The notes under the pieces were generated by a model. That model was not told the origin of the DNA, made no database searches, and saw only the letters and a program-made list of their open reading frames with translations. A DNA stretch of 64,000 nucleotides from a virus. This document shows, piece after piece, positions 1 through 8,975 of this stretch. Made by a program: the position numbers and the translations under genes. The first letter of the stretch is position 1; the number at the start of each line of letters is the position of its first letter. Where the stretch lies: IMG/VR virus record IMGVR_UViG_3300025853_000048, positions 1 to 64,000 of that record; one strand, given 5' to 3'.

Positions 1-1144
1 GGGTATTTAGTTGCGCCCCGGTAACTGTTGTATCGAGGTCTGCTAAAGCATCTCCGGGTTGCATAGCTGAGTCGGCTAGCGTTCCCTGCGCCGCTGTTGC
101 ATAAGTCGCTGACAGATCGGGTATATTCCCGGAATGTATATCTGTCGCTCCTTGGTCACTTGTCCAATCAATGTGTTCGTTAGCAACAAAATTAAGCAGC
201 GTATCATGATCAATAGACCCTTCGTCGCCGGAAAACAAAAAGGTCCCGTCGGATAGCTCAGTATTAAATTGCGCTTTGGTTCCAGTTAATCCGACGATTG
301 ATGTCTGGTCTCCAGTGTTAGTTCCCGACAGATTGCCAAGATTAGTAACATCCGCCGCGGTCACATATTTGTGTGATGTAGAAGTATCATCAATGTCATC
401 CGCATCGAGGACCACTGCGCCGGTCTGGGAGTTGACGCTCTCGACGGCATCAGTCTGGTCATGCTTGGACCAGTTCGCCGCATAAGTGGCTGTGGAGGCG
501 TTGTCTGCAATAGCGACGATTTTATCTCCAATGGCGAAGGAGACACTATCAACAGTTCCGGCTACACTGACGTAATAAAACCAACCAATTTGAGCAGATC
601 CTCCTCCGGGGAATGTGCCCGCTGAGGCATCCCATACCCCTTTGTAGAGACCGCTAAGTTCCGAAGCTCCTCCACCATCAGCAAAGGATTTCACCCATCC
701 GGCAGTCACCAGTACTGTTTCTGCCGAACTGTCACCTGCCGCGGTATTCAGTATTGTCGTGACTCGAGCATCAGTACCACCAATCCGAATCCCGGAACTG
801 TTGATTGATACCTGCTCCGATGCGCTCGCCAGTATAGTAAGACCGCTGTCAGTGGTAACAATCGAGTTGTCTCCATCAGGTGAGAACAGCCCCGCTGATC
901 CAGCGACAAGTTTGACATATCCCGACGTTCCCGCATTCGTATAGATGTAAAGTTCGTCAGTTGCGGATGTCAGCGTTTTTAGCACATTGTCAAAAGTCAG
1001 GTCACTGGTTTTTAGCAACTTCCCGGTCGTGCCGTTGAACAAAGCCACTGCATTGTCAGTTGCGCTCGCTGGCGCAATGGCATAGACCGAGTTGTTCGAT
1101 GTGGAAGAAACAAGGGGTTGTGATCGAAAATTTAAATCTGGCAT
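1..1144 (-). CDS. Tail fibre / receptor-binding protein, C-terminus outside window
   Basis: The frame is open from an ATG at 1144 to the window edge, about 381 codons, so the 3' end is missing. The translation is rich in Ser, Thr, Gly, Asp and Ala and has fibre-type motifs: an NTGDQTS turn followed by a GTKAQFNTELSDG stretch, and a TSHKYVTAAD segment. These occur in many phage tail-fibre and collar proteins that form trimeric beta-structured shafts. It starts one base after the stop of the preceding gene and is last in the virion operon, where fibres usually sit. Family assignment rests on motifs only; the receptor is unknown. Confidence 0.7.
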   Translation of the reverse strand, partial: MPDLNFRSQPLVSSTSNNSVYAIAPASATDNAVALFNGTTGKLLKTSDLTFDNVLKTLTSATDELYIYTNAGTSGYVKLVAGSAGLFSPDGDNSIVTTDSGLTILASASEQVSINSSGIRIGGTDARVTTILNTAAGDSSAETVLVTAGWVKSFADGGGASELSGLYKGVWDASAGTFPGGGSAQIGWFYYVSVAGTVDSVSFAIGDKIVAIADNASTATYAANWSKHDQTDAVESVNSQTGAVVLDADDIDDTSTSHKYVTAADVTNLGNLSGTNTGDQTSIVGLTGTKAQFNTELSDGTFLFSGDEGSIDHDTLLNFVANEHIDWTSDQGATDIHSGNIPDLSATYATAAQGTLADSAMQPGDALADLDTTVTGAQLNT

Positions 1145-1145
1145 T

Positions 1146-1376
1146 TTATTCGGGGGTTGGACAACCCAGGGGACCGACCGATATGTGGGTGTCGTGGATT
1201 TTTAAAGTAAACTGTACCCGTATCTTCAGCGGCTCCTGGGATTCATTGGAGTCGGTTATTTCGGGTTTGGTGTTGGTCTGAGTTCGAACCACTCCGGGGG
1301 TTTCGGTCTTGGTGGTGGTCGAGGTTTGCCCTCTGCCTTCATCAACCTCAATTGTTTCTATTACGCTAGTAGCCAT
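1146..1376 (-). CDS. Small hypothetical virion-operon protein
   Basis: This 76-residue protein is not recognised. The first half is Thr/Glu/Lys-rich and probably disordered (VDEGRGQTSTTTKTET). The second half has short alternating hydrophobic segments (IRVQFTLKIHDTHIS) that could form beta strands. It lies between a connector-region protein and the tail fibre with almost no spacing on either side, so it is probably co-translated with them. A role as a fibre adaptor or small tail component is only inferred from position. Confidence 0.5.
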   Translation of the reverse strand: MATSVIETIEVDEGRGQTSTTTKTETPGVVRTQTNTKPEITDSNESQEPLKIRVQFTLKIHDTHISVGPLGCPTPE

Positions 1377-1381
1377 TATGG

Positions 1382-1714
1382 TTATTTTATTGAGGATTCT
1401 GGAACCCTGCCGTAAGTAGTAGTTGAAAGATTGCCGCCACCCTGAACAGTAGTTGTCGTTCCCGTGTCCGACCCGGTTGTTTCGGTGACGATGGTATCAA
1501 TAACCTGTGGATTGGTGGACGATGCCGAACTGGTGATAATGAAATCATTGACGCCGTTCCAGGCGATCTCCATATCAAAATTGATTTCCGTGGGCAGTTC
1601 TATCTGCCGATTGTCATCAGTCAGCAATGTTTCGCCGGCTGCTTCCAGTTGCCTGACTAAGAACACGATAGCCTCGGAGACTCGGTTGTCATCGCCATCT
1701 TCAAAAATTATCAT
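1382..1714 (-). CDS. Hypothetical connector/tail-region protein
   Basis: This 110-residue protein has no recognised family. Residues 1-60 are acidic and look folded, with a predicted helix around VSEAIVFLVRQLEAAGE. The C-terminal third is Thr/Gly/Ser-rich low complexity, like the small protein downstream. It starts 22 bases after the stop of the upstream gene. Its position between adaptor-like genes and the tail fibre suggests a minor tail or head-tail joining component. Confidence 0.55.
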   Translation of the reverse strand: MIIFEDGDDNRVSEAIVFLVRQLEAAGETLLTDDNRQIELPTEINFDMEIAWNGVNDFIITSSASSTNPQVIDTIVTETTGSDTGTTTTVQGGGNLSTTTYGRVPESSIK

Positions 1715-1735
1715 CTATTTAGGGGGATTAAAAGG

Positions 1736-2674
1736 TTACCAACCCCACGGGGTTCCTCGACTGGTTTGGGGTTTACCTCGGTCGGGCGCTTCCTGGTCAA
1801 GAATGCCCCGGGCGTGGCTGTAGTTTTGCTCAAGTTGCTGGGCTACTGCCTTGGCTTGCGGGCGGGTCCAGTCAAACAGAGATGAGGTTAGAAGTCGTTT
1901 TTCGGCAAACGGCATGATAACCGAAAGAATTTGCTGATCACTGTAGGGCAGGTCGATCGGGAAATGATTAATCTGGGTCCAACAGATAAAATCGCTTTCC
2001 AGTTCCAGGTCAAACCGAAGTGTAGTGGTTGATTCAGGTGAGGGGCCAACTTTGAGAATAAACCACTGTTCGCTGCCCGAACTATTGCCCGTCTCCATGA
2101 TCGAGTAATGGCGAGGTTCGCCAATGTTCCAGTCATCATACCAGTGCGATGCCCGGGAAGTCCATCGTTGCGAAGTGGAATGATAGGTGCCAAGTGGCGC
2201 ATGATCGGATGGAACTCGGTACAATTGATGAGTGCAACGGTACCCATCGAACACCCATGGGTCATTAGCGATCCGGCGAATCTTGCGGTTGTTAGCCATG
2301 TTGACCGCATCATAATAAAGCGTGGCGGTCTTGGTTCCGGTTTCGCCATGGTATTCGTCCATCAACGTTGCGGTCGTGTCTACTTCGTTTAACAGGCCGT
2401 CAATCTTGATCGTGCAACCGATCTCATCAGAGGCAAACGTGTAGTCAGTTACCGTTGTGCTGCCCTTGGTTACCCCTATGGTGACCGTTTTAGGCTCAGG
2501 CAGGGTCACGCTGGCAGTGGTCCGGGTCATGTGATCGGGGCAAAGCGTGGAAAACTCCATCAAAGCGAAAGATATGGCATCGGCCACTTCTTTACCCTGG
2601 CGCATGGTTAGCGCCGACAAATCGCCCGGATCGGTTTGGCGCATCAGGCGGTCAGCTAGTTCTTTAGTGGTCAT
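1736..2674 (-). CDS. Hypothetical tail/connector protein
   Basis: I place the start at 2674 (MTTKELADRL), where the ATG overlaps the stop of the upstream 78-residue gene by 11 bases; the open frame extends to 2812 but that part is poor protein-like sequence. The 312-residue product begins with a helical segment, then a beta-rich body with many aromatic residues (RWTSRASHWYDDWNIGEPRHYSI). The C-terminal helices (IMPFAEKRLLTSSLFDW) resemble the end of phage joining proteins. No family is recognised; the role is inferred from its place between an adaptor-like gene and the fibre. Confidence 0.6.
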   Translation of the reverse strand: MTTKELADRLMRQTDPGDLSALTMRQGKEVADAISFALMEFSTLCPDHMTRTTASVTLPEPKTVTIGVTKGSTTVTDYTFASDEIGCTIKIDGLLNEVDTTATLMDEYHGETGTKTATLYYDAVNMANNRKIRRIANDPWVFDGYRCTHQLYRVPSDHAPLGTYHSTSQRWTSRASHWYDDWNIGEPRHYSIMETGNSSGSEQWFILKVGPSPESTTTLRFDLELESDFICWTQINHFPIDLPYSDQQILSVIMPFAEKRLLTSSLFDWTRPQAKAVAQQLEQNYSHARGILDQEAPDRGKPQTSRGTPWGW

Positions 2675-2900
2675 GTCGGTCGGAATTAATGTAGGGTTTA
2701 CCAGCGTGATCAAGGTCGCTGATCTGGGTTTGGCAATGAGCGAGCATATCCATAACAACCTGCATCTCGGTGCGTGCGTGTCGTAACTGGGTGTGCCACT
2801 CAGTTGCAGCAACCAATTCCAGGGGTTGCGTCAACGTATGGACAGCCCTTACCAGGTTGCGGGCTTCGTTGACGATCTGCCTGACGGTTTGCTGCTCCAT
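2664..2900 (-). CDS. Small helical hypothetical protein
   Basis: This 78-residue protein is predicted to be mostly alpha-helical and starts MEQQTVRQIVNEARNL. Its start codon overlaps the stop of the upstream 242-residue gene (TAATG), and its end overlaps the next gene by 11 bases, so translational coupling on both sides is likely. Function is unknown; it sits inside the head-tail connector cluster. Confidence 0.55.
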   Translation of the reverse strand: MEQQTVRQIVNEARNLVRAVHTLTQPLELVAATEWHTQLRHARTEMQVVMDMLAHCQTQISDLDHAGKPYINSDRHDH

Positions 2901-3628
2901 TATGAGTCACTTGGGCGGGTTGAGTTAGCGGCTGCTGCAACGGTGGGTATAGTAACGCCAGCCCTTCTTAAAGCGTTGTTGGCCGCTTCCTGGAGTTTCG
3001 GAATCATCTGCACATCAAGGAGTTTGATCCGATTGGTGGACAAAGCCAGTTGATAGGCAGCGATTGGCAACAAGGTTGATTCCACGTATTTGTGGGGAAT
3101 AGGTAATACGGGTGATGGATCCGCGCAAAACGCATCAACCTCAATCCTGGGTGCCTCCAACTCTACCCTGACTGTTAGGGTTTCATCGGTATCTGGAGTT
3201 GGGGCGACCCAAAGATTGATTTGCGTGGCTTCTGCTGCATCGTCAATACCCTCTGCCTCATCGTAATACACGATAGGGCGGGACAGGGTTGTCTTACTGC
3301 TGGCCGTCAACGCGTCAAAGCCGTGGATGTCTGACAGGTAGGTTACCGGTTGTAGCGGTACATTATCGCTGGCCATAAATGGATTAGCGAGAACGCTTTG
3401 AACGTTGTCGGGTAGGGTGTATTTATTGGTGCCGTCCAGCAGCGAGACGGAGATCGTAGACCGGGAGTAATGCAACCGGTTAGCCCTCGGGATATCCGTC
3501 CACATGATCTGGAACGCCGCATTGGTGGCGTCGGTCACTTCCGAAAAGTAGTAACTATCGTAGGTGGTCGGATCGCCGGTTACGTTCACCCTCCGTAACA
3601 GTGCTTTGAGGAAGGCTTTAATGCTCAT
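2900..3628 (-). CDS. Head-tail adaptor-like protein
   Basis: The 242-residue product begins with a helical segment, has DNAFQIMW-like and SRSTISVSLLDG stretches, then YTLPDNVQSV followed by a long beta-rich region and a C-terminal helix pair ending in a Pro/Ala/Ser tail. This layout, with a central LLDG.N.YTLP turn, resembles adaptor or tail-tube proteins that attach below the portal of podoviruses. The next gene overlaps its stop codon. Family assignment is by resemblance only and no diagnostic catalytic residues exist. Confidence 0.6.
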   Translation of the reverse strand: MSIKAFLKALLRRVNVTGDPTTYDSYYFSEVTDATNAAFQIMWTDIPRANRLHYSRSTISVSLLDGTNKYTLPDNVQSVLANPFMASDNVPLQPVTYLSDIHGFDALTASSKTTLSRPIVYYDEAEGIDDAAEATQINLWVAPTPDTDETLTVRVELEAPRIEVDAFCADPSPVLPIPHKYVESTLLPIAAYQLALSTNRIKLLDVQMIPKLQEAANNALRRAGVTIPTVAAAANSTRPSDS

Positions 3629-3674
3629 GCTTTGGGAGAAAAGGAAATTCTAATGGAGTGGAAATTGACTGGGT

Positions 3675-4337
3675 TTAGATGCTGGTTAAATCGATAGTCC
3701 GCACGATCTCTTTGCCCTGCTTGGATCGCCGCTTCCCGGATTTGGTCAACGGGTAGCACCTGGCCGATTGCTTTTCAGAGTTCAACGATTTGATTTCAAA
3801 ATCTTTGTCATTCACGGTGATCGTGTCGCCTACCTCGTAGAGTTCAGTCAGATCGGACTGTTCCTCAACTGCAGGTTCTTCAGCGGTGGTTTCCACTTCG
3901 GCAGGTGCTTCGACAACCTTTACATCAACCGGCTCCTCAACAATAACCAATTCAGGTTCAGGCTGGACTACCGGGGCAGTTGTTTCTACCGGGGCAGTGG
4001 CATTGCTCAATGACAGGAGTTCTTTTTCTACTGCCAGCATATCGGAGCTTTGAACCTCTTTTTTGACCACTTCCACTCGAGGCATTGGGTAGCTGATCAC
4101 CTTGCGGTGGAAATCCAGAAATTCCTCTACCAGGCGCTCCCATTTCTTGTTGGCTTCGCTTTTGGTGAAGGTCTTCTTGCCTCTCTGCTCCTGGAATACA
4201 TGACGACCTTTCAACGGCCCTTTATCCTGGCGAATGTATTGGTGGCAGATTACCGGGGGTTCGTATTTACCCATCTCTGGGAAAGCGATATAGAAATCGC
4301 AGTCGGAAAAGTTAGCATCATCATTTTCAGTACTCAT
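3675..4337 (-). CDS. Acidic hypothetical structural-region protein
   Basis: This 220-residue protein has three parts. An N-terminal region of about 90 residues has aromatic and basic motifs (IAFPEMGKYEPPVICHQYI). A central Pro/Glu/Val-rich linker at residues 105-160 is probably disordered. The C-terminal domain of about 60 residues (YEVGDTITVNDKDFEIKSL) looks like a small beta-barrel or head-fibre fold. It is the first gene after the terminator following the coat gene and may be a capsid decoration protein, but that is inference. Confidence 0.5.
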   Translation of the reverse strand: MSTENDDANFSDCDFYIAFPEMGKYEPPVICHQYIRQDKGPLKGRHVFQEQRGKKTFTKSEANKKWERLVEEFLDFHRKVISYPMPRVEVVKKEVQSSDMLAVEKELLSLSNATAPVETTAPVVQPEPELVIVEEPVDVKVVEAPAEVETTAEEPAVEEQSDLTELYEVGDTITVNDKDFEIKSLNSEKQSARCYPLTKSGKRRSKQGKEIVRTIDLTSI

Positions 4338-4410
4338 AAGGTAGTTGTAGTAATTGGTTTGATTTTTTCAGTCCGGAAACTTCCACTCTTTTATTGAAAA
4401 TCTCCGGGCT

Positions 4411-4438
4411 GAAAAGCTCCCGCGACTTGCGCGGGAGC
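4411..4438 (-). terminator. Intrinsic terminator after the coat gene
   Basis: A perfect 9-bp stem (GCTCCCGCG with CGCGGGAGC at 4416-4424 and 4430-4438) encloses a 5-base loop. On the minus strand it is followed by TTTTC. It lies 43 bases beyond the stop of the coat gene, so it probably ends or attenuates the capsid transcript before the connector genes. Confidence 0.75.
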
Positions 4439-4480
4439 CGATCAGTTTTTGTCACAGGGTCTTACAAGACCAGGGGAACA

Positions 4481-5932
4481 TTAGGCCATTTCAGGATCGA
4501 GATCCAAGCCTGGAATGTTGAGTGCGTGACAAACGGAAATAAATCCCGGTTTACGGTTTCTCGCATCTTCACGGGCTTTCTGGCCGAAGATCGAAGCGAG
4601 GTAAACCTGACGCTGGAAGCCGCCTTCCTGCTCGTCAACCATGCGCTTGTGCTTGAAGGAACCGTAACCGCGAAGCGCAGCGCCGGCACCCATCATGATC
4701 GACCAACCGTAAGGCACACAATCCTTGTTAACCAGGTAGATTGCAGCGCCCTCGGGGTGAGTGCGGGTGTTCTTGTCAGCATTCCAAGTCAATCCACCGA
4801 CATCCTGTCCCGATTTGAGGGCGCTATCGATAGTCAGTGTGGTACCGTCATTACTGGTATATTTGTAAAAACCGAACTTGCCGGGATCTGTCGCAGCGTG
4901 ACCAGGGTTGACAATAGCAACGTAGTAGTACGTTCCGCCATCAGTAGCCAACGTTTCGTCAGGACTCAAACGGTAAGCATAGTTCGGGAAATACCTGAAG
5001 AATTTAGCGCGAGTGTTAGTGGATGCATCAGCATAACCACCACCTTTGATCTCGTCAGCGTCATCAGCGTCAGTGAGTGCAACACCGAGTTCAGCTTTTG
5101 GAGACAAAACCGACCCAATGGCTCCTTGGCCATCGTGGTCGATTGGCGTGTACTCCTTGACTATATTTCCTCGCACGTTTGAGTACCCACCTTTGAAGAT
5201 GTAGTTCTCATTCTTGCTGCGCTCGGAAGCGTCACGCATGTTGCGGAGGTAATCCGGGTCACGCTCAAGCGAGTTCAAGGTTTCAGTTGTGGCAACCACG
5301 CAGTATTTTTTGATGGGTTGACCATCGTCGTAATACCCGACTTGAGCCGGCTTTCCATTCATCGTCTTGAGTTTTTGAGCAAACTCAGTGATGACATTGT
5401 TGCTCATCGTGTCAGTCTTCTTCAGGGTGTCAATCGAAGAGGCAGAACCGGCGAATTGCTGGTTACTGGACTGGGTGAGCTCTCGGAAAGTAAAGAAAAG
5501 GTTGTCTGTCTTAAGGCGCCCATTCCATTTGCCCTGCTCGAGTGGGAACTTGTCCTTGAACTCATTCAAGAGTGCGGACTGCTCCTCGGAACGAAGCGTG
5601 TAGGATGCACCGTGACGGAAGAAATCGACCTTCAGTTTGTAAGTGCCATTTTTCAGCGGCTCATACGCTGCGTCGGTGAATTTCTCGTCGCCAATCACTG
5701 GTTCATAATAAAATCCAGCGGTGGTCTTAAACACGACCTCGGAACCCTTTCCGGCTCCTGGTTCTTTCTTACACCAAATGAGGGCTTCCTCTGATGTCTT
5801 CTCAAACGGACGGAAAAAGTCCGTGCTTTGTTCGCCGACCTCGCAGTCATGCTGGTAGATAATCGGCATAAAGTCAGCCGCGTTAGTCCGGAGACTGTCT
5901 GCGGTGACGGCAATATGGTTGTTTAGTGCCAT
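4481..5932 (-). CDS. Major capsid protein, N4 gp56-like family
   Basis: The 483-residue protein builds the icosahedral shell. It lies directly after the scaffold-like gene and is followed by a strong terminator, the usual pattern for a highly expressed coat gene. The sequence has an N-terminal arm, a segment VVATTETLNSLERDPDYLRNM where N4 gp56-like coat proteins carry a conserved helix, and a C-terminal segment (KDCVPYGWSIMMGAGAALRGYG) followed by a helical tail. An insertion around residues 300-400 rich in Asp, Thr and Gly could be an extra surface domain. No Shine-Dalgarno sequence is visible upstream of the ATG. Confidence 0.75.
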   Translation of the reverse strand: MALNNHIAVTADSLRTNAADFMPIIYQHDCEVGEQSTDFFRPFEKTSEEALIWCKKEPGAGKGSEVVFKTTAGFYYEPVIGDEKFTDAAYEPLKNGTYKLKVDFFRHGASYTLRSEEQSALLNEFKDKFPLEQGKWNGRLKTDNLFFTFRELTQSSNQQFAGSASSIDTLKKTDTMSNNVITEFAQKLKTMNGKPAQVGYYDDGQPIKKYCVVATTETLNSLERDPDYLRNMRDASERSKNENYIFKGGYSNVRGNIVKEYTPIDHDGQGAIGSVLSPKAELGVALTDADDADEIKGGGYADASTNTRAKFFRYFPNYAYRLSPDETLATDGGTYYYVAIVNPGHAATDPGKFGFYKYTSNDGTTLTIDSALKSGQDVGGLTWNADKNTRTHPEGAAIYLVNKDCVPYGWSIMMGAGAALRGYGSFKHKRMVDEQEGGFQRQVYLASIFGQKAREDARNRKPGFISVCHALNIPGLDLDPEMA

Positions 5933-6036
5933 AATATTTAGTTGTTTTTAAGTATCAATTTTTGGGTTTAATAGTGTGATCCCTGTTGATCCCTTAAAAT
6001 CAGGTTGTGCGAGGTTTTCCGGCTAAGTTCGGTTGG

Positions 6037-7482
6037 TTAAAACGAGGTGTAACCGAGCGACTCTTTGAGACGTGCCCATTCGGCTTCGTCTACGGGAAGG
6101 TTGGCTAAATCGATATTGGGAGTTGAGGGTGTTTGAGCTCCGTTGCCTGCTCCCCCAGGAGCGGGTGCGGGTGCTGCCGCCCGTTGCCCGGGCATGGTTG
6201 ACAATGGTCGTTGAGACACCGGCACGGGCTGTTTAAGCGGGCTGGCCGGTTGTTGCTGCTGAACGGGTGCTGGGTTGGTTGGTGGCGCAGTCCTTGGCTC
6301 ATTACCCAGTTGCATGGCTACCATTCCCGCTATTTTCTGCGACCGCTGCGGGTCGTTCAAAAGCGGGTCGTTGGCCATGGCTAATCCTTGCGCGACTCGA
6401 TCGAATCGCGCCCGGAATTCACTACCGTCATCATCCAGTTCAGGATAGAGCTCGAATGTTTTGGCCTCATCAGTGTTGAAAGCAATCTGCTGCTGCTGTA
6501 CGACTTCAATTTGTCGGCGGGCAGACAGGGATTTTTCCAACGCTTCTTCAGCGGCTTTCATTTTCGCATCCACCTCGTCCTCATCCTCGAAATCCCGAGT
6601 CATCCGGTTGGCTTCATTTTGAAGTCGAACCGATTCGAGTTGGAATTCGTCAGCCTTGGATGCCAACTGATCGGGACTTAAGCCGTCAAAGTCGGGGTAG
6701 GGCTGAATAGAGATTGATTCATCGTGGGCCGTGCCGTCACCGTCCGTCCCGGTTTGCACCTGGTCCGGGTCAAGTTCTGCTTTAGCCATGGCGATAAGTT
6801 CCTCCATGGGTTTGAATTCATTGCCTTCTTCATAGCGAAGTTCGAATGCTCTCGCATCGACCTCGTTGTTCGGGCGAATCCGGTACCGCTTGTTGCCTGG
6901 TTCCCTCTCCTCTTCAGGAGGTGCGGGTTCAGCAGGGGTTTCAGCCGTTTCGGTCGCTGCCTCGTTTGCTGCCGCGGATTGCTCCTGCGGTGCTGGTTCT
7001 GGCTGCTGTTGTTGGGCCTGTTGTTGCTGTTGCTGCAGGATTTCGAGCGGATGCGGTATGTTCTTTGGAGGTCCAAAGGTATTAGAAAAACGGTCGTCGA
7101 AGGCGTAAGGATCGATCCCGTTGCTTTCTGCCATAGCTTTTTCATAAGCGTCCGGTTCAGCATCAGGGGATGTTCCCTGCGGTTGAGGTTGAGTTTCAGC
7201 CGTCGTCTGGGCGACTTCGGCTGGAGTGGTAGCGGTCACCGTCGTTTCTTCAACAGGGGCAGGAGCGGGATCCGGTTCAGGAGCAGGGGCAGGAGAAGCA
7301 TCAGCGTTAGCCAATGCCTGGTCGAGCATCATTTCCAAACCAGCACGCTGGTCTTCCCATTTGTTGGACTCCATTTCCAGGCCGGAAACAGAGGACGGGT
7401 CATAGTGATCAGCAGTGAGTGAGTCACCGCCATTGTCGTTAGTTGTTGTTTGAGCAGGAGATTTATCCATGATCTTAGTCAT
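6037..7482 (-). CDS. Scaffolding-like protein, Pro/Gln/Glu-rich
   Basis: This 481-residue, strongly acidic protein has long Pro-Ala-Glu and polyglutamine tracts (residues 60-130 and 150-215). A helical charged middle region (about 265-360) could form a coiled coil, and a short conserved-looking C-terminus ends in LKESLGYTSF. The composition and position immediately before the coat gene are typical of phage scaffolding proteins, which line the procapsid and leave before DNA packaging. An AAGGAG sequence lies 12 bases before the chosen ATG. No protease domain is visible. Assignment rests on context and composition. Confidence 0.65.
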   Translation of the reverse strand: MTKIMDKSPAQTTTNDNGGDSLTADHYDPSSVSGLEMESNKWEDQRAGLEMMLDQALANADASPAPAPEPDPAPAPVEETTVTATTPAEVAQTTAETQPQPQGTSPDAEPDAYEKAMAESNGIDPYAFDDRFSNTFGPPKNIPHPLEILQQQQQQAQQQQPEPAPQEQSAAANEAATETAETPAEPAPPEEEREPGNKRYRIRPNNEVDARAFELRYEEGNEFKPMEELIAMAKAELDPDQVQTGTDGDGTAHDESISIQPYPDFDGLSPDQLASKADEFQLESVRLQNEANRMTRDFEDEDEVDAKMKAAEEALEKSLSARRQIEVVQQQQIAFNTDEAKTFELYPELDDDGSEFRARFDRVAQGLAMANDPLLNDPQRSQKIAGMVAMQLGNEPRTAPPTNPAPVQQQQPASPLKQPVPVSQRPLSTMPGQRAAAPAPAPGGAGNGAQTPSTPNIDLANLPVDEAEWARLKESLGYTSF

Positions 7483-7555
7483 GGTGCATAATCTCCTTTT
7501 AAGGGATCACAACGGGACGGTCAAAGGTGGTTGAGTATGGGAGGGGTGAAGGCAC

Positions 7556-7753
7556 TCACTCCTTATTGAGGCCCTCCAACTGCTCTGAAATCCGGTCCAG
7601 GCGAGCCATCTTTTTCTTTACCGAGATGGATGATGGAATCAACCCAATCAAAAAGCCCATCACCAACCCTGACATGAAAAACAAGGCTACGAACAATTCT
7701 ATTCCGGATGTGGATTGCCGGAACTCTTCCATGAGTGTTTGTAGTGTTGTCAT
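7556..7753 (-). CDS. Small membrane protein, holin candidate
   Basis: A 65-residue protein with one clear transmembrane segment (about residues 18-41, IELFVALFFMSGLVMGFLIG) followed by a basic, helical cytoplasmic tail. Its ATG overlaps the stop of the preceding 53-residue membrane protein (ATGA). Two tandem tiny membrane proteins beside the capsid genes could be a holin pair or a holin with its regulator, but no lysin gene is visible in the window, so this remains a candidate. Confidence 0.6.
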   Translation of the reverse strand: MTTLQTLMEEFRQSTSGIELFVALFFMSGLVMGFLIGLIPSSISVKKKMARLDRISEQLEGLNKE

Positions 7754-7911
7754 TTCTTAGGATCTCGAACATAGAGGCGGAACCATAACGAACACCAGAA
7801 AATGGATGCAAACAATGCAACCGAATAACAGTAGTCGTTCAGGTTAGTGAAAAACAGGAACATGGCAATACTGATATAAACCAGGCCAAAAACAATTTGA
7901 AACGTCCTCAT
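7750..7911 (-). CDS. 53-residue membrane protein, holin-pair candidate
   Basis: Reading the minus strand from an ATG at 7911 gives 53 residues with two hydrophobic helices (FQIVFGLVYISIAMFLFF and YSVALFASIFWCSLWF) and a basic tail ending in RDPKK. The stop overlaps the ATG of the next small membrane gene by ATGA, and the start lies just after the stop of the upstream gene, which supports a real short gene. The pair could act in lysis. No recognisable family. Confidence 0.55.
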   Translation of the reverse strand: MRTFQIVFGLVYISIAMFLFFTNLNDYCYSVALFASIFWCSLWFRLYVRDPKK

Positions 7912-7914
7912 TTT

Positions 7915-8334
7915 TTATAACGGCGGGTAGACACAAGGTCCAAGTGAAACCGATACATCATAATCCCCGGTGAAATCAACATCATGCAGGTAATCGCCCA
8001 ACACGTAATACGGATCATCTTCAATGCCGTCATGGGTCCAGCTATCCCCGGTAAGATTGTCAAAAATCCAACTCACCCCAAGCAGCGAGGAAATATATAT
8101 CCCGTCCGGATCGTAATCAATCCAGATACAATCTGTCGGGTCGCCAGGGATCTCAAGAATCCATTGCACGGTCGGTTTGCGAACATAGGTGAGTGTTTCG
8201 CCCCCGGGATGCAGACCGGGGTCGTAGTTAGTCCATTTGATCTCCAGGCAATCCCACGGGATATCACACCCGTTGATCGGACAGGAACAGCAGTCCTCCA
8301 ACATGGTATCCCGGTCCTGGGTAGTCGCTGCCAT
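7915..8334 (-). CDS. Hypothetical Cys/Trp/Asp-rich protein
   Basis: I choose the ATG at 8334, which overlaps the previous stop as TGATG; an in-frame ATG at 8346 is less likely. The 139-residue product is acidic and rich in Trp, Asp, Gly and Cys, with a CCSCPINGCDIPWDC cluster near the start. Such paired cysteines could bind a metal or form disulphides in an exported or virion protein. No family is recognised. Confidence 0.55.
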   Translation of the reverse strand: MAATTQDRDTMLEDCCSCPINGCDIPWDCLEIKWTNYDPGLHPGGETLTYVRKPTVQWILEIPGDPTDCIWIDYDPDGIYISSLLGVSWIFDNLTGDSWTHDGIEDDPYYVLGDYLHDVDFTGDYDVSVSLGPCVYPPL

Positions 8335-8972
8335 CAGATGCTGCAAACGTGACTGACGCGTATATCATCCGGCTGGCACATGATCAGGATGATCCCACCA
8401 CCAAAACTGTAATCCAAAACGCGATCGGTTATTTTTGCCCATTCGGTATGCACCGTTCCAGTTGCGGCATCCCACTCGGGAACGCCTGTATCCCACTCGG
8501 GGATTGTGTCGGTCGGTTCTGAGGCAGACAGGATAAACTCGAAATCATCCAGTTCCCAGGATGTACCCCATTCCGACTGATTGGTCGGTGAAAAAGTGAT
8601 CTTGGTATAAACCTTGGTAACGCCAGATGACGGGGCTGTATTAGATCCCGAATCCTGAACCAAAACCGGACCCGTGTAAGACGGTTTCGGTCCACCGTAA
8701 GAAACTGCTGATTCATCCTGGGTAACCGCTCCGGTACTCGCGTTAACTGAAACAGTAAACCCTGAACAAGTGGAAACCGCATCACCGGTGCCGGTCGGTT
8801 TCACCAAAACAAAACCAGTTTTTCCATCGGCAAAGGTGTGTTCCAATTCCTCAAACTGACGCAGGAATTCAAGGGTTCGGTATAAGTCTTCCTGGAATTG
8901 CCGATTGCCAAGAGTCTGGGAATCAATTCCGGTTCCGGTTTCGGGGTGATCGGGGGATGTGTTGAAGATCAT
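8334..8972 (-). CDS. Hypothetical virion-associated protein
   Basis: The 212-residue protein has a helical N-terminus (FQEDLYRTLEFLRQFEELEHTF) and a beta-rich, Ser/Thr/Gly/Pro-rich body. This is a common pattern for small phage structural proteins that attach through an N-terminal helix. It is translationally coupled to the next gene through a TGATG overlap. No family is recognised; a decoration or tail role is inferred from composition and location among morphogenesis genes. Confidence 0.5.
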   Translation of the reverse strand: MIFNTSPDHPETGTGIDSQTLGNRQFQEDLYRTLEFLRQFEELEHTFADGKTGFVLVKPTGTGDAVSTCSGFTVSVNASTGAVTQDESAVSYGGPKPSYTGPVLVQDSGSNTAPSSGVTKVYTKITFSPTNQSEWGTSWELDDFEFILSASEPTDTIPEWDTGVPEWDAATGTVHTEWAKITDRVLDYSFGGGIILIMCQPDDIRVSHVCSI

Positions 8973-8975
8973 TTT

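Noticed and set aside
2675-2812. Longer start for the connector gene
   Set aside because: It overlaps the coupled 78-residue gene almost completely and has unlikely composition.
4394-5182. 262-residue plus-strand ORF
   Set aside because: Antisense to the coat gene; the coat frame is better supported by family resemblance and terminator position.
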